Shown: positions 1 to 13,000, counted from the stretch's first letter. The stretch is DNA of 64,000 bases from Aquila chrysaetos chrysaetos (GCF_900496995.4 NC_044011.1:10882041-10946040); one strand, 5' to 3'. Numbers and translations: made by a program. Notes: generated from the letters alone by a model not told the origin.

Positions 1-3000
1 TTTTTGATAGGTAGGTTTTCTTTCTGCAAAGAGTTGGGGTTGAACTATAGAGAATGCTATAAAATGCGAGTATTGATCAGCTTCCCCCTTTCCCCTTTGT
101 TGATGTCTACACTAGGGAGAAAGCAAGTCAAATCTGTAATCACTGCAGATAGCAACTTTGCACCTAGGCCAAATGTTGTTTCATCTTAAAAACACACTTG
201 CTGGAACTTTGCCCTGCCTGTTATCTCCTCACTCAAGGCAAGCAAAACTACACTACACCCAAATAATACAGTCTTTAGAGCAAAAGGAGCAGAAGTGAGC
301 AAACTGGGCATGAAGAAGGTACAAGAACCTCAAAAATATACTGTTGAAATGCAGCAGAGAGAAAGCAACTATAGCCACCAAACTTGCAGGTAAAGCTGAA
401 ACAGTGGCAATCAGAATGGAAACTAGATGCTAATGCACACAGCATCCCCTCAGTAGCTCAGGGCTCTTGTATTCATCCTGCATGTGCTCACACTAACTGT
501 GTTACAGGAAGGTACATTAAGATGCTCATACCTAAGCAGCCATTCACAGCATCCCCTGTATAACCAGGGCAACAAATATTACAGACCATTCAATAACCTT
601 CTGCCTTCTCAAGGGAAGGTAAGGCTGGAGACATGTCAGCACGCATATGTGCAGGGTATGTGCCAGGCTGAGAACCTGCAACAGTGAAGCACATTACCAC
701 CGCTGTGGTTCAGTGCCACCTTCCAGGCACCTGGAGGCTGTCAGTGGTTTCTGGCTTTTATATTTCCTGACAGTCTTATCTAAAGGCTATCTTCAGGTTT
801 TAAGACTTCCAGCACTGATGCTGGGAAAGGTGCCATGCAGGTCTCTTAAACCCAAGAGCTACATACTACTTTGAGAGCAAGAGTGCTACTTATCACATCA
901 TTGCTTAGAAGATGCTGGCAAAATGTCCTCTTTTCTTCCCTAGCTTAGGAGAAAGAAACCAACACAACTTTCTAGGCAAGAGCTGTGTATAGTAACAATA
1001 GGCACACATGATTAAAAACTCTCCAGTTATAAATGTATACAGTTACAAGCCCCAACTTAGCAGAGAACTTATGGCAGCACCATCTGACGACTCACCTCAA
1101 TGCTCCGTAAGCAGTAGTTTTCTCTCAACTCTAAGAACACACTACATTGCACTAAAGGCACTTGTGAGATGACTCCAATTTCCTCAGTTAAAGTGATACT
1201 CAAGAAAAATCAAGACAGTACATCTTGTTTACTACAGGCCAATATGCAAGCTCTCTTCCCCCTTGCATGCTTAGAACTAGTTAGGGAACTTGCTAGAAGT
1301 TTTAGCAAGAACCTCTTCAGTGGCACATGACTTGTCCCATCCCTGCTCAGAGAGCAAGTAGTCTCATGAGCCATCAGTTTCCCATGAGTTTCCTTCCAGA
1401 GCACCAGTTCTGCAACCACCTTTACCGTAACATCAAGCTCCCTCTTCAATGATCACTCACATTTCTTCATGACTTTAGAGATGTGTTCCTTCCACAAACT
1501 AACACACTACAAATCAGTTAGTACAGCTCACAAAAATCAGCATCAGATACTTCATATTACACAGCTGTACTAAATCTGTATCAAAGGCACTGTCCACAAC
1601 ACCTTTTGCTCATTGACTCCATCTGTTCAGCTGTTTGGAAGGAGAAAGGCAATTATGGAAGACATCCAATCAGTTGTCCAGAAGAAGGGGGCATTTAGGT
1701 GGCAGCTATAATTTCATGTCCAGTTCTTCTACTGCAGCTGGACAAAGTGTACATTTCACCACTCAGGTTAACAAACAGTTAGAGTAATATTTCTGCTTTT
1801 AATTTTAGTAGTAGTCCAGCTAAATGGCACACAAGTCACTAGGTGTCACACCAAGTTAAATAAGTACCACGTCATTTCCATCTTCGCTGATGTTCAAGAA
1901 TAAGCATTTGCCTCCACCCTGAAAACTTCTAAGGTCAATCAATAAAGCTGAAGAGCTTTTTCTAGGAGAGGCCTTTGGGGTCCCAACGCCAACCCTGGTA
2001 CATCACACTGACACACAGTTAACATTAGCTGCCAGGCTTCCCTTGGATACAGACTGATTACTGCCACAGAGCATACAGCCTTACCAGCTATCAAAGCTGG
2101 GAGCAACAAGCAGAACCAATCCTACAGCTGTCACCCCTTGCATAGCTGATATTTAAAAATAAAACTATTGTTTGCAATTATTTTTTTTTTCTGAAAGAAT
2201 GAAAGAAGAGATCTGATTAAGCCCATATTTGAAGAAAGCTTACAACTTAGCAAATTTTATCAGCTGGCAAGTTGCCCTTCTTCCGTGCTAATCAAAGCCC
2301 TTCAGCTGCACTCAGCTTTGGCATACAGGTAATCTCATATCAGCTGGATTGCTTGAAGACAAGTATGCGGCTTAGCTGTTTTAGGTTACTGGAATCTACA
2401 CTGGGAGTCTACAGCCACCTAGGCCTGGATCAAAGAGATTCTTCTTTTCTCATTAAGAGTGATTTTTTTTTTTGTTGTTGTTGTTTTGACAAGCAAGAAG
2501 CTTGATAACCCATTAGCATTATCTCAACTCAGTGTGATGGTACCGAAGCTCCAATGAAACTAGAGGCAGTACAATGAAGCACGGCAGGCATCACTCGTAA
2601 GTCTCAGACTAACCAAGAACAAGTACAAAACTTAGAAAAATTTGACCAATAAAACAAAGCAAAATTCAATGTTGATGTTAACTGCACTGCCTTGATTTCT
2701 TAATTTATTGCAGGGTGGTTAAAAACATATCTTACTTGAACAGGATTTGTGGCTTAACCCTTGAGAGTCAGTTCAAACAGTCTCTGCAAGACCAAGTTAT
2801 GATTGTTGCTAAATCCTCTTTCCACCCAGTAGCAGTCAGGCAACAAAACACTCAAGGTTTACATACACCAGAATACTTGATACTGCTCATGGTCATCACC
2901 CAGCTCTGTTCTCCCTTCCTCTTTCCACAAGAAGCGTGGAACAAAACCTACACACGCCTCTAGGTCTCACACGTCCCTTAAGAGAACAGGCTTCCTCAAG

Positions 3001-4495
3001 CTCACTCAACCTGCCACATTCCAGTCTCACTCAAAAAAGCATGTTAAAACAGATGCCCAGATACTACTTCCTTTTCTAATCCACAGGCAACTGAAGCCTC
3101 AAATGCATGAGTTGAGATGCACATCAGCACGAAACAAAATTCTTGCTGTACATTTTAGAAATAAAACACATTAACAGCATCAAGTGGTCCGAGATGTCAC
3201 GCTCCTCAGAGTAGAGGATGCTACTACATGCAATTGCAGTCTGAACTCAAATGCAACGTAACCAGTCATCCTAGCAAACTCTGGAGCTTGGATATACTGC
3301 ACTACATAAAAAAGACACATGCACCCGTGAACAGAGATACGCTTTTATTCATGCACACAGTGATTTTATAAGCCTGGGTCACAACACTAGCAGTTTGTTT
3401 CAAAAGCACTGATTGACCACAGTCTGAATCTACAGTTAATGGAGAGGGTTGGAGAGAACAGAGTCTGACTAGCTGCTGTGCATCTGCATACAGGCGAGAA
3501 TCACCTTCCTCCTCACCATTTTCCAGCAGTTCAAGCTCAAACACTTTTACTGAAGACTCATAGCTTCTGATAAGAGCTGTCTGCCAATGGAAGGAAAGAT
3601 TGGCAAGCATGTTAAATTCAAACTTCAGATCTGCAGGTACTAAGAGTCAGTCTGAAGAGATACTACCTTTCAGAAGGCTATTCCTTTATTCTATTAGAAG
3701 TCAGTCAGCTATCAGAAAACTTCTTAATCAGTATTCCTACATTATTGTTTCATTAGCTGAAGCACAGAAGCAACCTTGAAAGTGACAAGCATCCATGAAA
3801 ATAAGCACACAAATAAATACTGTTCAGAGCACAAGGTGCTTCTGACTGATGAAATCATGTGCAAGCATGTGTATAGGAATATGCCAGTTTCATATTTAGA
3901 ACAGCATGCACAAGTCCACCACTCCTCAGAATGCCAAGGACATCTGTGAACTACTGAAGCATCCGCCAGATTTGACAAGTGTAACTGAAAACAGAGGACT
4001 GCATGTAATTGACTTCCTTTCTGTGTGTAACAACTTAAAGACAACATCCTAGAAGCTTAGCAATACTCCAAGATTGCATTACAGAGAGTAACCTGACTCT
4101 GAACAAACAGCTGATGTTACATCAGGCTAGGTTGTGGTATCGTTTAGAGCTGTAACTTAAGCTTTATCCTGTGTTCAGTACCAAGCTTCAAACAAGGCTG
4201 TGCACAGTGCATATCCTGCCACAGGTACCTGCACTTATTTCTACTTGAGATAGCCTTGCAAAGTTTCACACTACATTACAGTTAACTAAACCATAAGATA
4301 AGTTTCACTGTCCTGTGAAGTGATTAGCTGCAATCAGATCATGTTTTCCCAAATCTCCCCAGTAAATCCACAACAGGAAGAAGTTTTACACTGTTCTGAG
4401 AAAAAAAATCTTTGCTAACATGTTTGCAATAGTTATAAGACCATCCATTAACATGTCTCTGAACTACTTATGAGGAAAGACACTTGTTTACATAC
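1..4495 (-). other. IGF2R: IGF2R intron 2 (partial)
   Basis: This stretch lies downstream of IGF2R exon 2 on the minus strand and should be intron 2, continuing past the left edge. I looked on the minus strand for exon 3, which in the family carries a Phe-Leu-Cys-Gly-Lys motif and the second cysteine pair of the repeat, and found nothing convincing. The open frames here (minus strand, near 1.2–1.45, 3.3–3.6 and 3.7–4.05 kb) do not resemble the receptor. No RNA gene or mobile element was recognised. Confidence 0.7.
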
Positions 4496-4629
4496 CTACA
4501 GACAGATAGGCGTTCTTATTGATGTCGTATGCACAGACTGCACTTGATCTTCCACACTCTTCAATGCCAAAACACAAGTTTATTTTATAAAGCACATGTC
4601 TGTCCGCATCAATTGCTTCCCATGTGTAA
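4496..4629 (-). CDS. IGF2R: IGF2R exon 2 (first luminal repeat)
   Basis: The exon is 134 bases. It follows a long T-rich tract ending TTTTCAG and is closed by a GTATGT donor. It encodes 44 complete codons, from YTWEAIDAD to NAYLSV, plus one base, so the next intron is in phase 1. The segment closely matches the human receptor just after the signal peptide. Two cysteines (in NLC and EEC) and a third (in AVC) fit the disulfide pattern of the 15-fold repeated domain. Confidence 0.96.
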
Positions 4630-7600
4630 CTGAAAAGAAAAAAAAAAAAGGTTGTCAGTTGGTATTCGTATTGTCTGCGCTGCCATCTTCTAGACACCAG
4701 TCCCTGAAATAACAAAGTTATAAAGCTAAGAGCACCACTAACTTGAGTTTCGTATTCGTGTTCTACAGCTGTAAATACCACAAATAATTATTGTGTCAGG
4801 GCCAAGAACAAAACAGATTTAACCACTTCAGGAGCATATATCGGGTCCATTTTTGCCTTTCTTGAACACCCAACCACCTGTTCTTCCCCATCAGATCTCT
4901 GTGAAGGCCACTCTAGGTATATCACAGGTGGTGAACCTTTTCCCTTGAGAGCCTGATAAACTTTTCAAACATCTTTAGCAGGCTGCACACTACTGCACTT
5001 TAGGAATACCCAGCAGTAACAGTGGCAGAAGTGCTAAGTCTAAGTGGAAGAGAGCAGCCAGTCTCATCCTGCCTGCCAGCAGCAGAGCCACGCAGCTTCA
5101 GGGTCAAAATTGGGGTTGAGATTCTTGCAGCATTCAGACAGAAAGATGCTAATAACGCTTACTAGGGCCTAGCTGCACCTTTATGCTTTTTTTATATGTT
5201 TCAGTATTGAAAGGACAGTTTCTGAAGGGTGATGTCAGAAGGTGGAAAGCAAGCAGAGCTATCCACAAGGAACTCAGTGACACCAGCTTGCCACAGCCAT
5301 ATCAGAAACTCAGCTGTCTAAACACTGATAATGGAACATGAAGCTCTGGTTAAATACAATGGGGAATAAATCAGAGTAACAGAAGAAAAAAAAAAATCAA
5401 ATGCAGTGTAGTTCTGAGGTAGAGCAAGGATTCGTGCAGCGAGATGTGGTCAGCCGCATGACACAGCACCACGCAGTTCCGAGGCAGGCCCAGGTCAGCT
5501 ACTTTGGAGTCAGGAGCTCTTTAGACAGCCTGGCTTACTAGCACGGTGCTCTGGCCAAGCTCTGTTAAAAAGGCACAGCTCAGTAAACATTTGCCGTCAG
5601 CTTGGCTCAGCCACACCTCTTCTGGTGCTGGCAGCCTGCATCCTCTGGATGGTATTGAGTTTTGCAAGATAAGATTCCCTTCTATCGCAAGTGGAAGCTT
5701 CAGTACGATTTAATACAGAGTCATCACATCAGAAAACTGAGGACAGCACAGTGCCTTTATTAGGTATTCCAGTTATTTACAACTCACACAGGGTTTAATG
5801 CATCTGACCCATAGAAGCATTTGTCTTCATCTACAGATTAGTACCAAATCCAGCGAGGGAGTTCAACTCTGCTCTCTCAGCTATCAAAAAATTAAAAGTT
5901 GACCAGAAGCTTCGCCCATAAGGTTTGTTTGCCTTAATCTCTAGCTCACAGGTGTTGCACCACTTGACGTTATCATACCCCAGATCCCCACCAGGAGGAG
6001 AACCCATTCTTTTTCCACTTCTGAAGCCAAATCCTTTGGAGAGGAAGAGACAACAGCAGTTCAGCTATTTTACTTCAGACTGAGTCCTCCGAGAACTTCT
6101 CTCAAATCCAGTGCAGCTGATCTCTAATCAAAGAGCCAGCAGTAAGATACCACATACTTTTCCATTTAATTACTGACTACAGGGTTCTTGGCTTCCCTGT
6201 ACTACAGCAGCCTTAATTTCAGTCTACTAATGGCTGGAACAAGTTCGGGACAACTACAAGAGTTCTCCCTGCAAACTGAAAAAAAAAGTTATACCCTAAT
6301 TATATTGGGATATAAAGGCTCAACTATAATAATAGAAGGCTCAAAAAATAACTTACCAGGTACTGAGTCATACCTAAAATACCAACGAAATTACTTTTTA
6401 ATCAGATTCAAGGATTGTGTCTCAATCCTAGACAAATACTTGCCATTACTCTCTCCTCATAAGCAGACAGAGCTGACATTTTACCATCATACTGATTAGT
6501 GCACTGAGCCAGTTTCTTGCATTTCTGAAGTGGATAAAGACAATCACAATGCATGATGATGATGAGAATTAAGCTACAGTACAGAATAACCAAAGTTCAG
6601 GAATGCAAGACAGCTTGACAACACACAATCACACACACACACACACAAATTTAGAAGAACCTGACTCTACCTTCAAGGGCTCTGAAAACAGCAGGAGATT
6701 AAGACTAAAGCCATTTTTACCTCCAGGAGAAAATGCATTTCAATCAAAATACAATTTCTTCACAATGAAGCCGCAGAAAGTTATTAGCATTTCACTGAAA
6801 AATTCCCAAGAGTTCCAGTACCCTTTTTTGACTGGTTTTGTAAGACAACAAAAAGTTAACATATAATACTATGACATGAAGTTTTTGATCAAGCTAGAGT
6901 GTTCTTCAGTATGTTCTTTTTTTTAAGAGAACTTGCAAATTAAAATCGGTTTGTGAACTGAACAAGTATCTAAGTCCTTCACACAACAGAATTATCATTC
7001 TATGAGAGATTAAGGGTTTTTCTTTCCCAGTTACATGTTGTGAAACAGAGGAAACCAACATCTTGAATTCAGTTCACCCACATGCCAGAAGCAAGAGGGA
7101 AACAAGATGAACAGCTTACAGAACAGAAGCAAAGCAGACACTGAAGCTAGCCCTTCCCTCCACCCTTTCACAGGCCCCTGCCTGGACAGCGAAGGCTGAG
7201 GAATACTTCAAAACAGTCCACAGAAAGGAAATATGAAATCCCACATTTAATCATGTTCCAAACCACAACTGCAGTGGCACACAAAAATGAAAATCTAATG
7301 CAGTTTCAGAGTAGTATTACTTTCAAGGAAGTGCAAGGCACTTTTTTTTTTTTTTTTTGATAGGTGGGAGGAGCAGGGCAGGATTTATCCACTGGGAGTA
7401 ACAGCAGGCTGGATGTAGCCTAAGCAGCTGTTCTCATCAGAGAGATGCAAAATACACTTTCACAGTAAAAGTAAGAATTATTTCTCTCACAAGTAAGACT
7501 CCTGGCATTAAGTCAGTGCCTGGGAATAGTTTCAAGTTGCATGTGCTCTACTTTCAAATAAGATACAGGCTGATGTCTCCGCCGCATCCCGTAATGGAAA

Positions 7601-10600
7601 CAATCTGTTGGCAATCACATCACCCACCCTGACCATGGCTGAGGCACACAGACCAGCTTCCTCCAGCTGCTCAGCACTCACCTCCACCAGCACTGATGCC
7701 TCATGGAACTACCCCCTTGGCAGGGCCAGACGACGTTATCTCGTTTGAAGGGCTTAACAAGCCCTTCCCAGTCCCAGATTCCATGCAACTGAGCTAGTTT
7801 AGGGAGCTGTTATACCAACAGCTTTAAAAAGCGACAGCCTTGGTCATGGGGTGGGGGGCGATGCCTTGATTAAAACTGTCAAACAGTTATTTTTGCTGAA
7901 ATCACAGCCCGTTTCCAGATAAACCCAAACATGGACTATCCCACAGTTAGAGGCCTGAAACATACACCCACGTCAATCCCCCCAGGGCAGCTCTCCTCCT
8001 CTCCTCTCCCCTCCCCTGTGTGTTGCTGGCCTCAGCACCTGACACAAGCCAGACCAGGGGACTGCCCTCTCAAAATTAACTCAGCAAAAACAGCAGGTGC
8101 CTGCGCATGTGTGTGGAGAGGGGATTGAGCCCGGCCGGTTCCTGGTCTGGCTCACAGTGGTTTCTGGCCACGCACCAGCGGCAGCAGGGAGGGAGGGAGG
8201 CCACGGTCGAAAGCAGTTGTGCAAGCAAGGTCCACATGAGTTACTGGGAATAACCTTGCCTGCAGGTCAGCCTTTCCGGCTATCTACCTTTGTTTTTGAG
8301 ACACTGAAGCGACAGCATGAAAAAGAAAATTAAACTACTTTTCAGCAAGTCATAAGATCAAAAGAGCGCTCTGCGTTTTTTTGACAAAGCAAAGAAGGAA
8401 CTCATGGAAAAAAGAACATGAGAAAGGGAAAAGGGATATGAGCATTAGTGAGTCTAGTTTACCTTGCAAATCAGTAGCTCAGGCACCGAAGTCAGACAAG
8501 GTGCAGATGGCTAACGGCCGTCACAGCACGTGCGTCCCCACACCAGAGCCACTTTGAGGTTTGAGCACTAGTGAACCACTTCAAATGCAACAGAGCACCC
8601 GAAACACTATTGCTACCATTCTCATCACCATGCTCAAGTTTTTGATTCTCAAACTCTTACCCGAGGGATGACTGCTAGGAAGAAGAGTACACCCTACTCC
8701 AAACAGCTGCAAAGCATAGTTGCAAAGAAACATGCATTTACTCTCTGGGGAATGCACTGAAGTGGCTCGTTTTGCTGAAGGGGTGATACATGGACAACCC
8801 GGCACAGAGACAAGGCAACCTACAACCACAGAGCTGGAAAGTGGATCCATATGTGCATCCACATAATTTTGTGCCCAGCAGCTCCTCAGCTATCAGAACA
8901 CTGCAGAGATGAAACTAACACCTGAAGGTCTTTACAAGTAGGTTCAACCAGCATGATCACAGATGGACAAGATCAGGAATGATTTCCAGGATGACCACTT
9001 CAAATGTGAAGCTGGCAGCTCAGTTCCACTAGTCGCCACAAAAATCACTACTAGATGTGGCTAGTATTTTAGCACAAATATGTATGGTAAAGAAACTTCT
9101 ATGTCAAAGCAAGTTCTCCTTACAGACAATGAGAGCTTGAATGGCAGAAGGTACAAAGCCAATGCTATGCTTCAAGAGTTTTTTAATGCCCTACTCATGC
9201 TTAGCTCTGCTCCAGCTTACCCGTCACTTTTTCCAACCATCATGCACAGTGCATGTCTTCAGGCAAGTTTTCTTGCATATGTATCATCCGTAATAGCCTT
9301 ACAGTTACACCACAAGCTGTTCAGCTTTCTCCATCCGAAAGACATTTGGTGGTTTACAGCGTAGCATGAAAGACGTCTACTACATCATCTTACAGAATGC
9401 GTAAGAAAAGGGATAGCAATTCGAAGTTCAAGTACGCAAGAGCTGTAGGAAGCTTATGGGCTGAGAAATCACGTTTAAGCCATTATAATGGCAGCTTCCC
9501 AGGCATGTGAAGCAACCATGAGAATATGCAAATAAGTCCAGTAATGACTTATTTATGACATCTCCCACTTAAACATGTCAAAGCACTTAACAGAGCTGAG
9601 CAAGTTCACCAAAGGGTCACCTCTCTGTACTCAGCACATGCTTCTTCACCAAAGCTCTGCTGAACGCTAAACCCAGGGTTTCCAGCAGCACACAAGAGCA
9701 CAGTTGTGGTTTCACAACAAAGGCTGAAAAGACAGTGTTTGAATGAACAAAACCGTTCGTACAGTCAACTGTAGGAGTTGTGTTGTTAAAAACAGCAACA
9801 GTAAATGTAAAGTAGATTTGACTTACAACCCCAAAATTGGAAATTCTGCATAATAGCAATCCTATGATGTACAGCAGTTTAAAGAGTTTTCCTTCCACTC
9901 AGGAGTCCAAAAGTTACAGAAGTTATGCTCCAACTCCTATCCTTGCACAGCAGACAAAAACATTACCTGTCATCAACTCATCTCTCATCCAGGACTGATT
10001 ATCAGGCAAAACAGGAGGCAGAGGAGGCAGTTTGTATTTGCTGCTCTGCCATCACACTTGAAACATTTCCTGCAATATTTTTAGAGAGGAAGGGAAGTTT
10101 TACAGTAACTTCCCTGATGTTACATGGAAGGTGAACCCAAACTGTCAAGCTTTCTTTCATTTTTATAGTAGATGGATTTAAAGAACAGTTCACAAAATTA
10201 ACTCTAACTCCAGAATTTCTTTCTCCTGTGTTGTCACATGAAAGATGTGAGGGGAAAGAGACCGAAATGGCGAGTAACTTCCTATATGCAACCAGTTCCC
10301 TGTATTCTTTGCCAGGTGCTCATACTGCGGCAATCCTGGAGACACCTCAACACAGAAGATAAAAAGAGAATTCCAATTGCAAGTCACCCGACAGCACAGT
10401 CAGCTGTCAGAGCGCACAGGAACAAAGGAGAAAGCATGACAAAACCAGTCACTACAAGCCATCACATTTGACAAAGTTTCAGAGAAGGAAAGCTTTTCTT
10501 CTTTCCCCAGACTGTCCAAGCATAAAAGCAGTAAGGCTACGTGAAACAAGCAGTGAAAACCACTAACTCAAGTTTAAGTAGCCTCATGCCACAGTTCTTG

Positions 10601-12625
10601 CACGAAACAGTTCTGACACCTTTCCTCCTCCCTGCAAGACAGCTGTCCTAACCTGGGTATCACTCTACCTTTATTTAAAGGGCAGTCAGTGCCTCTTCTA
10701 ATCCCCAAAATTTTCCTTCCTTGCCCACCTTTTGACATTCACATATCAGCCACAGAGGCTACTGCAGTTTCACCAGGTCCATTAGGCCATGCAAAAGTCA
10801 GAACACTGTTTTCTTAACAGTTGTAAAACAAATCAAAACCTTGTCTCAAGGCAGTGCAAAAACAGGTTGGTCAGGGACTTGTCCTGCACACCCATATTGT
10901 ATCTTTTGGCTGAGACATGAGCCAGTCGTGTAAGCGTTTGTGTTAGCTAACTGCATCATCCCTCACTTGGTAGCTTTTCTGCAACTGTGCCTGAGATGAC
11001 ACTTCACCACCGATTTCCATGGGATCTTCCCACCTGTCAGACTGCAAATTCTTGGTTTTTTCCTTTACCCATTCTAGATTATCAGGCATAGGTCCTTCAA
11101 AGCAGTTTTTCCCACCATGGCACAACATTAAGCACATGTTTTTGAAGCAGGCCATCTTAGAAGGAAAACTGCCAATTATGCTATCTATTCACAATTTATT
11201 TTTCACTTACCAGTAACAAAAGGAAACTAGCTTAAGTAATTTGCATCCCCAAAGGGACTGCATGTCTCTCAATGGCATTCCCAAATATTCCTCTAGTCGC
11301 AGACATACAACAAAACCAAGAGACATTCATAAGACTTAATGCTAGTCTCAAAACAGGAACTGCTTGAGAATCAAGTCATTTAGGGTAGATTTTTTTTTTT
11401 GTAAAAAATTGTTAGTCAGAGATGTTCCCTCCAGAAGCCACACAATAGTTTCTCATTTCTGTCTCAATTCTACAATTAGGGTGGTCATCTGACAAAACCA
11501 TTTTTTGCCATCCTCATGGGTTAATCTTGCAAGCAAACCTACTTTTTCCCTTTTTCATCATTTAACAGTATTATTCCCCAGATCCCACCAGGAGGAGAGC
11601 CCATTCCCTCCAGTGAGCCATCCTCTGCCCTCAGGGCTACATTCACTGTGTTACATTGGTGTCTGCCCAGTGCTGTTGATTGAGATAACGTATTCCTGTA
11701 AGTCCCACTGTATATTCTGGCTAAATGATACAAAAACCAAGACTAGCAAGATATTGTTGCCAGACTAAATCCATGACTGAATTCAGAGTAGGAACATGCC
11801 AAAACATGAAGAACAGTGCCATCTCAACATAGCAGTTCTCACTTCTCAAAGTTTTCTTAACTCACCTGCAAGTTACTTAATGGCATTTGGTGATACCCTT
11901 AGTACAAAGAAGGGTATCAAGTGATGCCCCTTGCAAACCGCTTTGGCTTTTTTCACCGTTCTGACCAGAGGCAACTCGAACAGAGCCATGTCCCCTCATC
12001 TTCCCACCTGCAAACTTCCTACGACCGCAGTCACGCGGCGGGGTCCCACAGGGGACAGCTCCACGCCACCCCTCCGCTGACACCCCTCGGTCCACCCTCT
12101 GAAGAGACTCACGCAGCTTCGCTCGCCTCCAGCGGACACAGACCGAGCTCGGTCTTAAGCCCAGAACACCCGCTTCCCCCGACGCCTCCCGGCCTGACCC
12201 TCACCGGTACGGGCGACCAAAAGCCCTGCCTGCTCGGGCCGCCGCGGGGACGAGGCCCGCCCCGGCGAGCCCCCGGGCTGAGCTCCCCCACTTCCCGCTC
12301 GTTCACACGCGGCCCCGCGGAGGGCAGGAGCGAGAACGGGCACCGGCAGACCCCTCTCGCCCCGCTGCTCCGCCGATTACAGCCCTTCCCCGCGGGAAGG
12401 CCCTCTCCAGCCGCCGCCTACTCCCGTCCCGTCCCACCGGCCGCCCGCCGCTGCCCACCTGCACAGGTCCTGGTAAAAGTCGCTCAGGGCCGCGGCGGCC
12501 CCGCCGCCGCCGCCGCCCCCCGGCCGCAGGGGCAGCCACAGGAGGACGAGGAGGAGCGGGGCCAGCGCGGCGGCGCGGGGCCGGAACGGCGCCACGCGGG
12601 GGGCGGCGGGTGCCGTGGGTGCCAT
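4496..12625 (-). CDS. IGF2R: IGF2R, 5' part (exons 1 and 2): cation-independent mannose-6-phosphate receptor
   Basis: IGF2R is a large type I membrane protein with 15 luminal repeats. It carries mannose-6-phosphate-tagged hydrolases from Golgi and cell surface to endosomes; in placental mammals it also clears IGF2, whereas bird receptors are reported to bind IGF2 poorly. The window holds join(4496..4629, 12459..12625) on the minus strand. Exon 1 gives 55 residues with a signal peptide; exon 2 gives the start of repeat 1, including the recognisable YTWEA..VLYKIN and SSAVC segments. The splice phases agree: exon 1 ends after two bases of a codon and exon 2 opens with the third, giving Ser before YTWEA as in the human protein. 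Intron 1 is about 7.8 kb. The later exons lie past the left edge. Strand and position relative to MAS1 and PNLDC1 match the amniote block. Confidence 0.95.
4630..12458 (-). other. IGF2R: IGF2R intron 1
   Basis: The first intron of about 7.8 kb shows no coding exon I can assign. It contains a CA microsatellite near 6.62–6.65 kb, a T-run at about 7343–7359, and two related segments of about 45 bases near 5.97 and 11.57 kb. The first of these lies inside a minus-strand open frame (5831–6007, extendable to about 6064) that I do not recognise. The last 500 bases before exon 1 belong to the CpG island. Confidence 0.7.
6620..6648. repeat. CA microsatellite
   Basis: A short run of CA dinucleotides (about nine units, with an imperfect AC-rich lead-in) inside IGF2R intron 1. 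It is likely length-variable. Confidence 0.85.
12459..12625 (-). CDS. IGF2R: IGF2R exon 1: start codon and signal peptide
   Basis: The exon's coding part is 167 bases (55 codons plus two bases), from an ATG at 12625 with G at +4 to a GTGGGC donor. The protein opens with an Ala/Pro/Arg-rich stretch, then a hydrophobic core (LAPLLLVLLWLPL, residues 21–33), then a run of seven glycines and four alanines (about 36–46), and ends ALSDFYQDLC before exon 2. This is the layout of the human signal peptide, whose mature part also reaches Leu-Cys-Ser just before YTWEA. The cleavage site probably falls within or after the Gly/Ala run. The run is coded by a GCC/GGC repeat and may vary in length. Confidence 0.93.
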
Positions 12626-12630
12626 GGGCG

Positions 12631-12666
12631 CGGGTCGGGCCGGGCCGGGCCGGGCCGGGCCGGGCG
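12631..12666. repeat. GGGCC tandem repeat in IGF2R 5' leader
   Basis: Several near-perfect five-base units (CGGGC) lie directly upstream of the IGF2R start codon. In the RNA sense they read as GGCCC-type units and would lie in the leader. Such repeats can stall polymerases and vary in copy number. Confidence 0.85.
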
Positions 12667-12717
12667 GACGGACGCGGCTGCCCCGGGACGTCAGGCGGCA
12701 CCGGCGACCAGCGGCAC

Positions 12718-12790
12718 GTCATGTGACCCCCGTCCGCCCATTCCCCGGTCATGTGACCACCGTCATGTGCGGGCGCGGCGCTCACGTGAT
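12718..12790. promoter_or_regulatory. Cluster of E-boxes resembling CLEAR (TFEB/TFE3) sites
   Basis: Two exact copies of GTCATGTGAC (12718–12727 and 12748–12757), one GTCATGTGCG (12762–12771) and one TCACGTGA core (12782–12789) sit 93–165 bases upstream of the IGF2R start codon. The first two differ by one base from GTCACGTGAC, the CLEAR palindrome bound by TFEB and relatives in lysosomal gene promoters. A further CACGTG lies at 12862–12867. The sites are read directly; their use by TFEB/TFE3/MITF is inferred from IGF2R being part of the lysosomal pathway. Confidence 0.65.
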
Positions 12791-12954
12791 GCGCCCCTTC
12801 CCCTGCCGCGGAGTGGGTGGAGCCTCCCGCTGCCGCCCACCCCCCCCACCTCACGGCCGTGCACGTGCTGGGCGCGCCCACTGACCGCGTGACACCGCCC
12901 CACGAGGCCGCCCGTCCGCGCGCGCGCGGGAGGGTGGCGGTTAGGCGGCGCGGG

Positions 12955-12956
<2 letters not shown>

Positions 12957-12987
<31 letters not shown>

Positions 12988-13000
12988 TGTCTGTCCGTCA
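12957..13000. repeat. GTCA/GTCT tetranucleotide repeat
   Basis: Eleven four-base units of the type GTCA, GTCT or GTCC run in tandem inside the CpG island, about 330 bases upstream of the IGF2R start codon. Confidence 0.9.

Noticed and set aside
1094-1160. Good GTGAGT donor on the minus strand considered as IGF2R exon 3
   Set aside because: The peptide before it does not resemble the receptor and lacks the expected cysteine motif.
11921-12892. Plus-strand frame of 323 codons across the CpG island
   Set aside because: GC-rich DNA has few stops; the sequence is Pro/Arg/Gly-rich without any domain, and it runs opposite to IGF2R exon 1.
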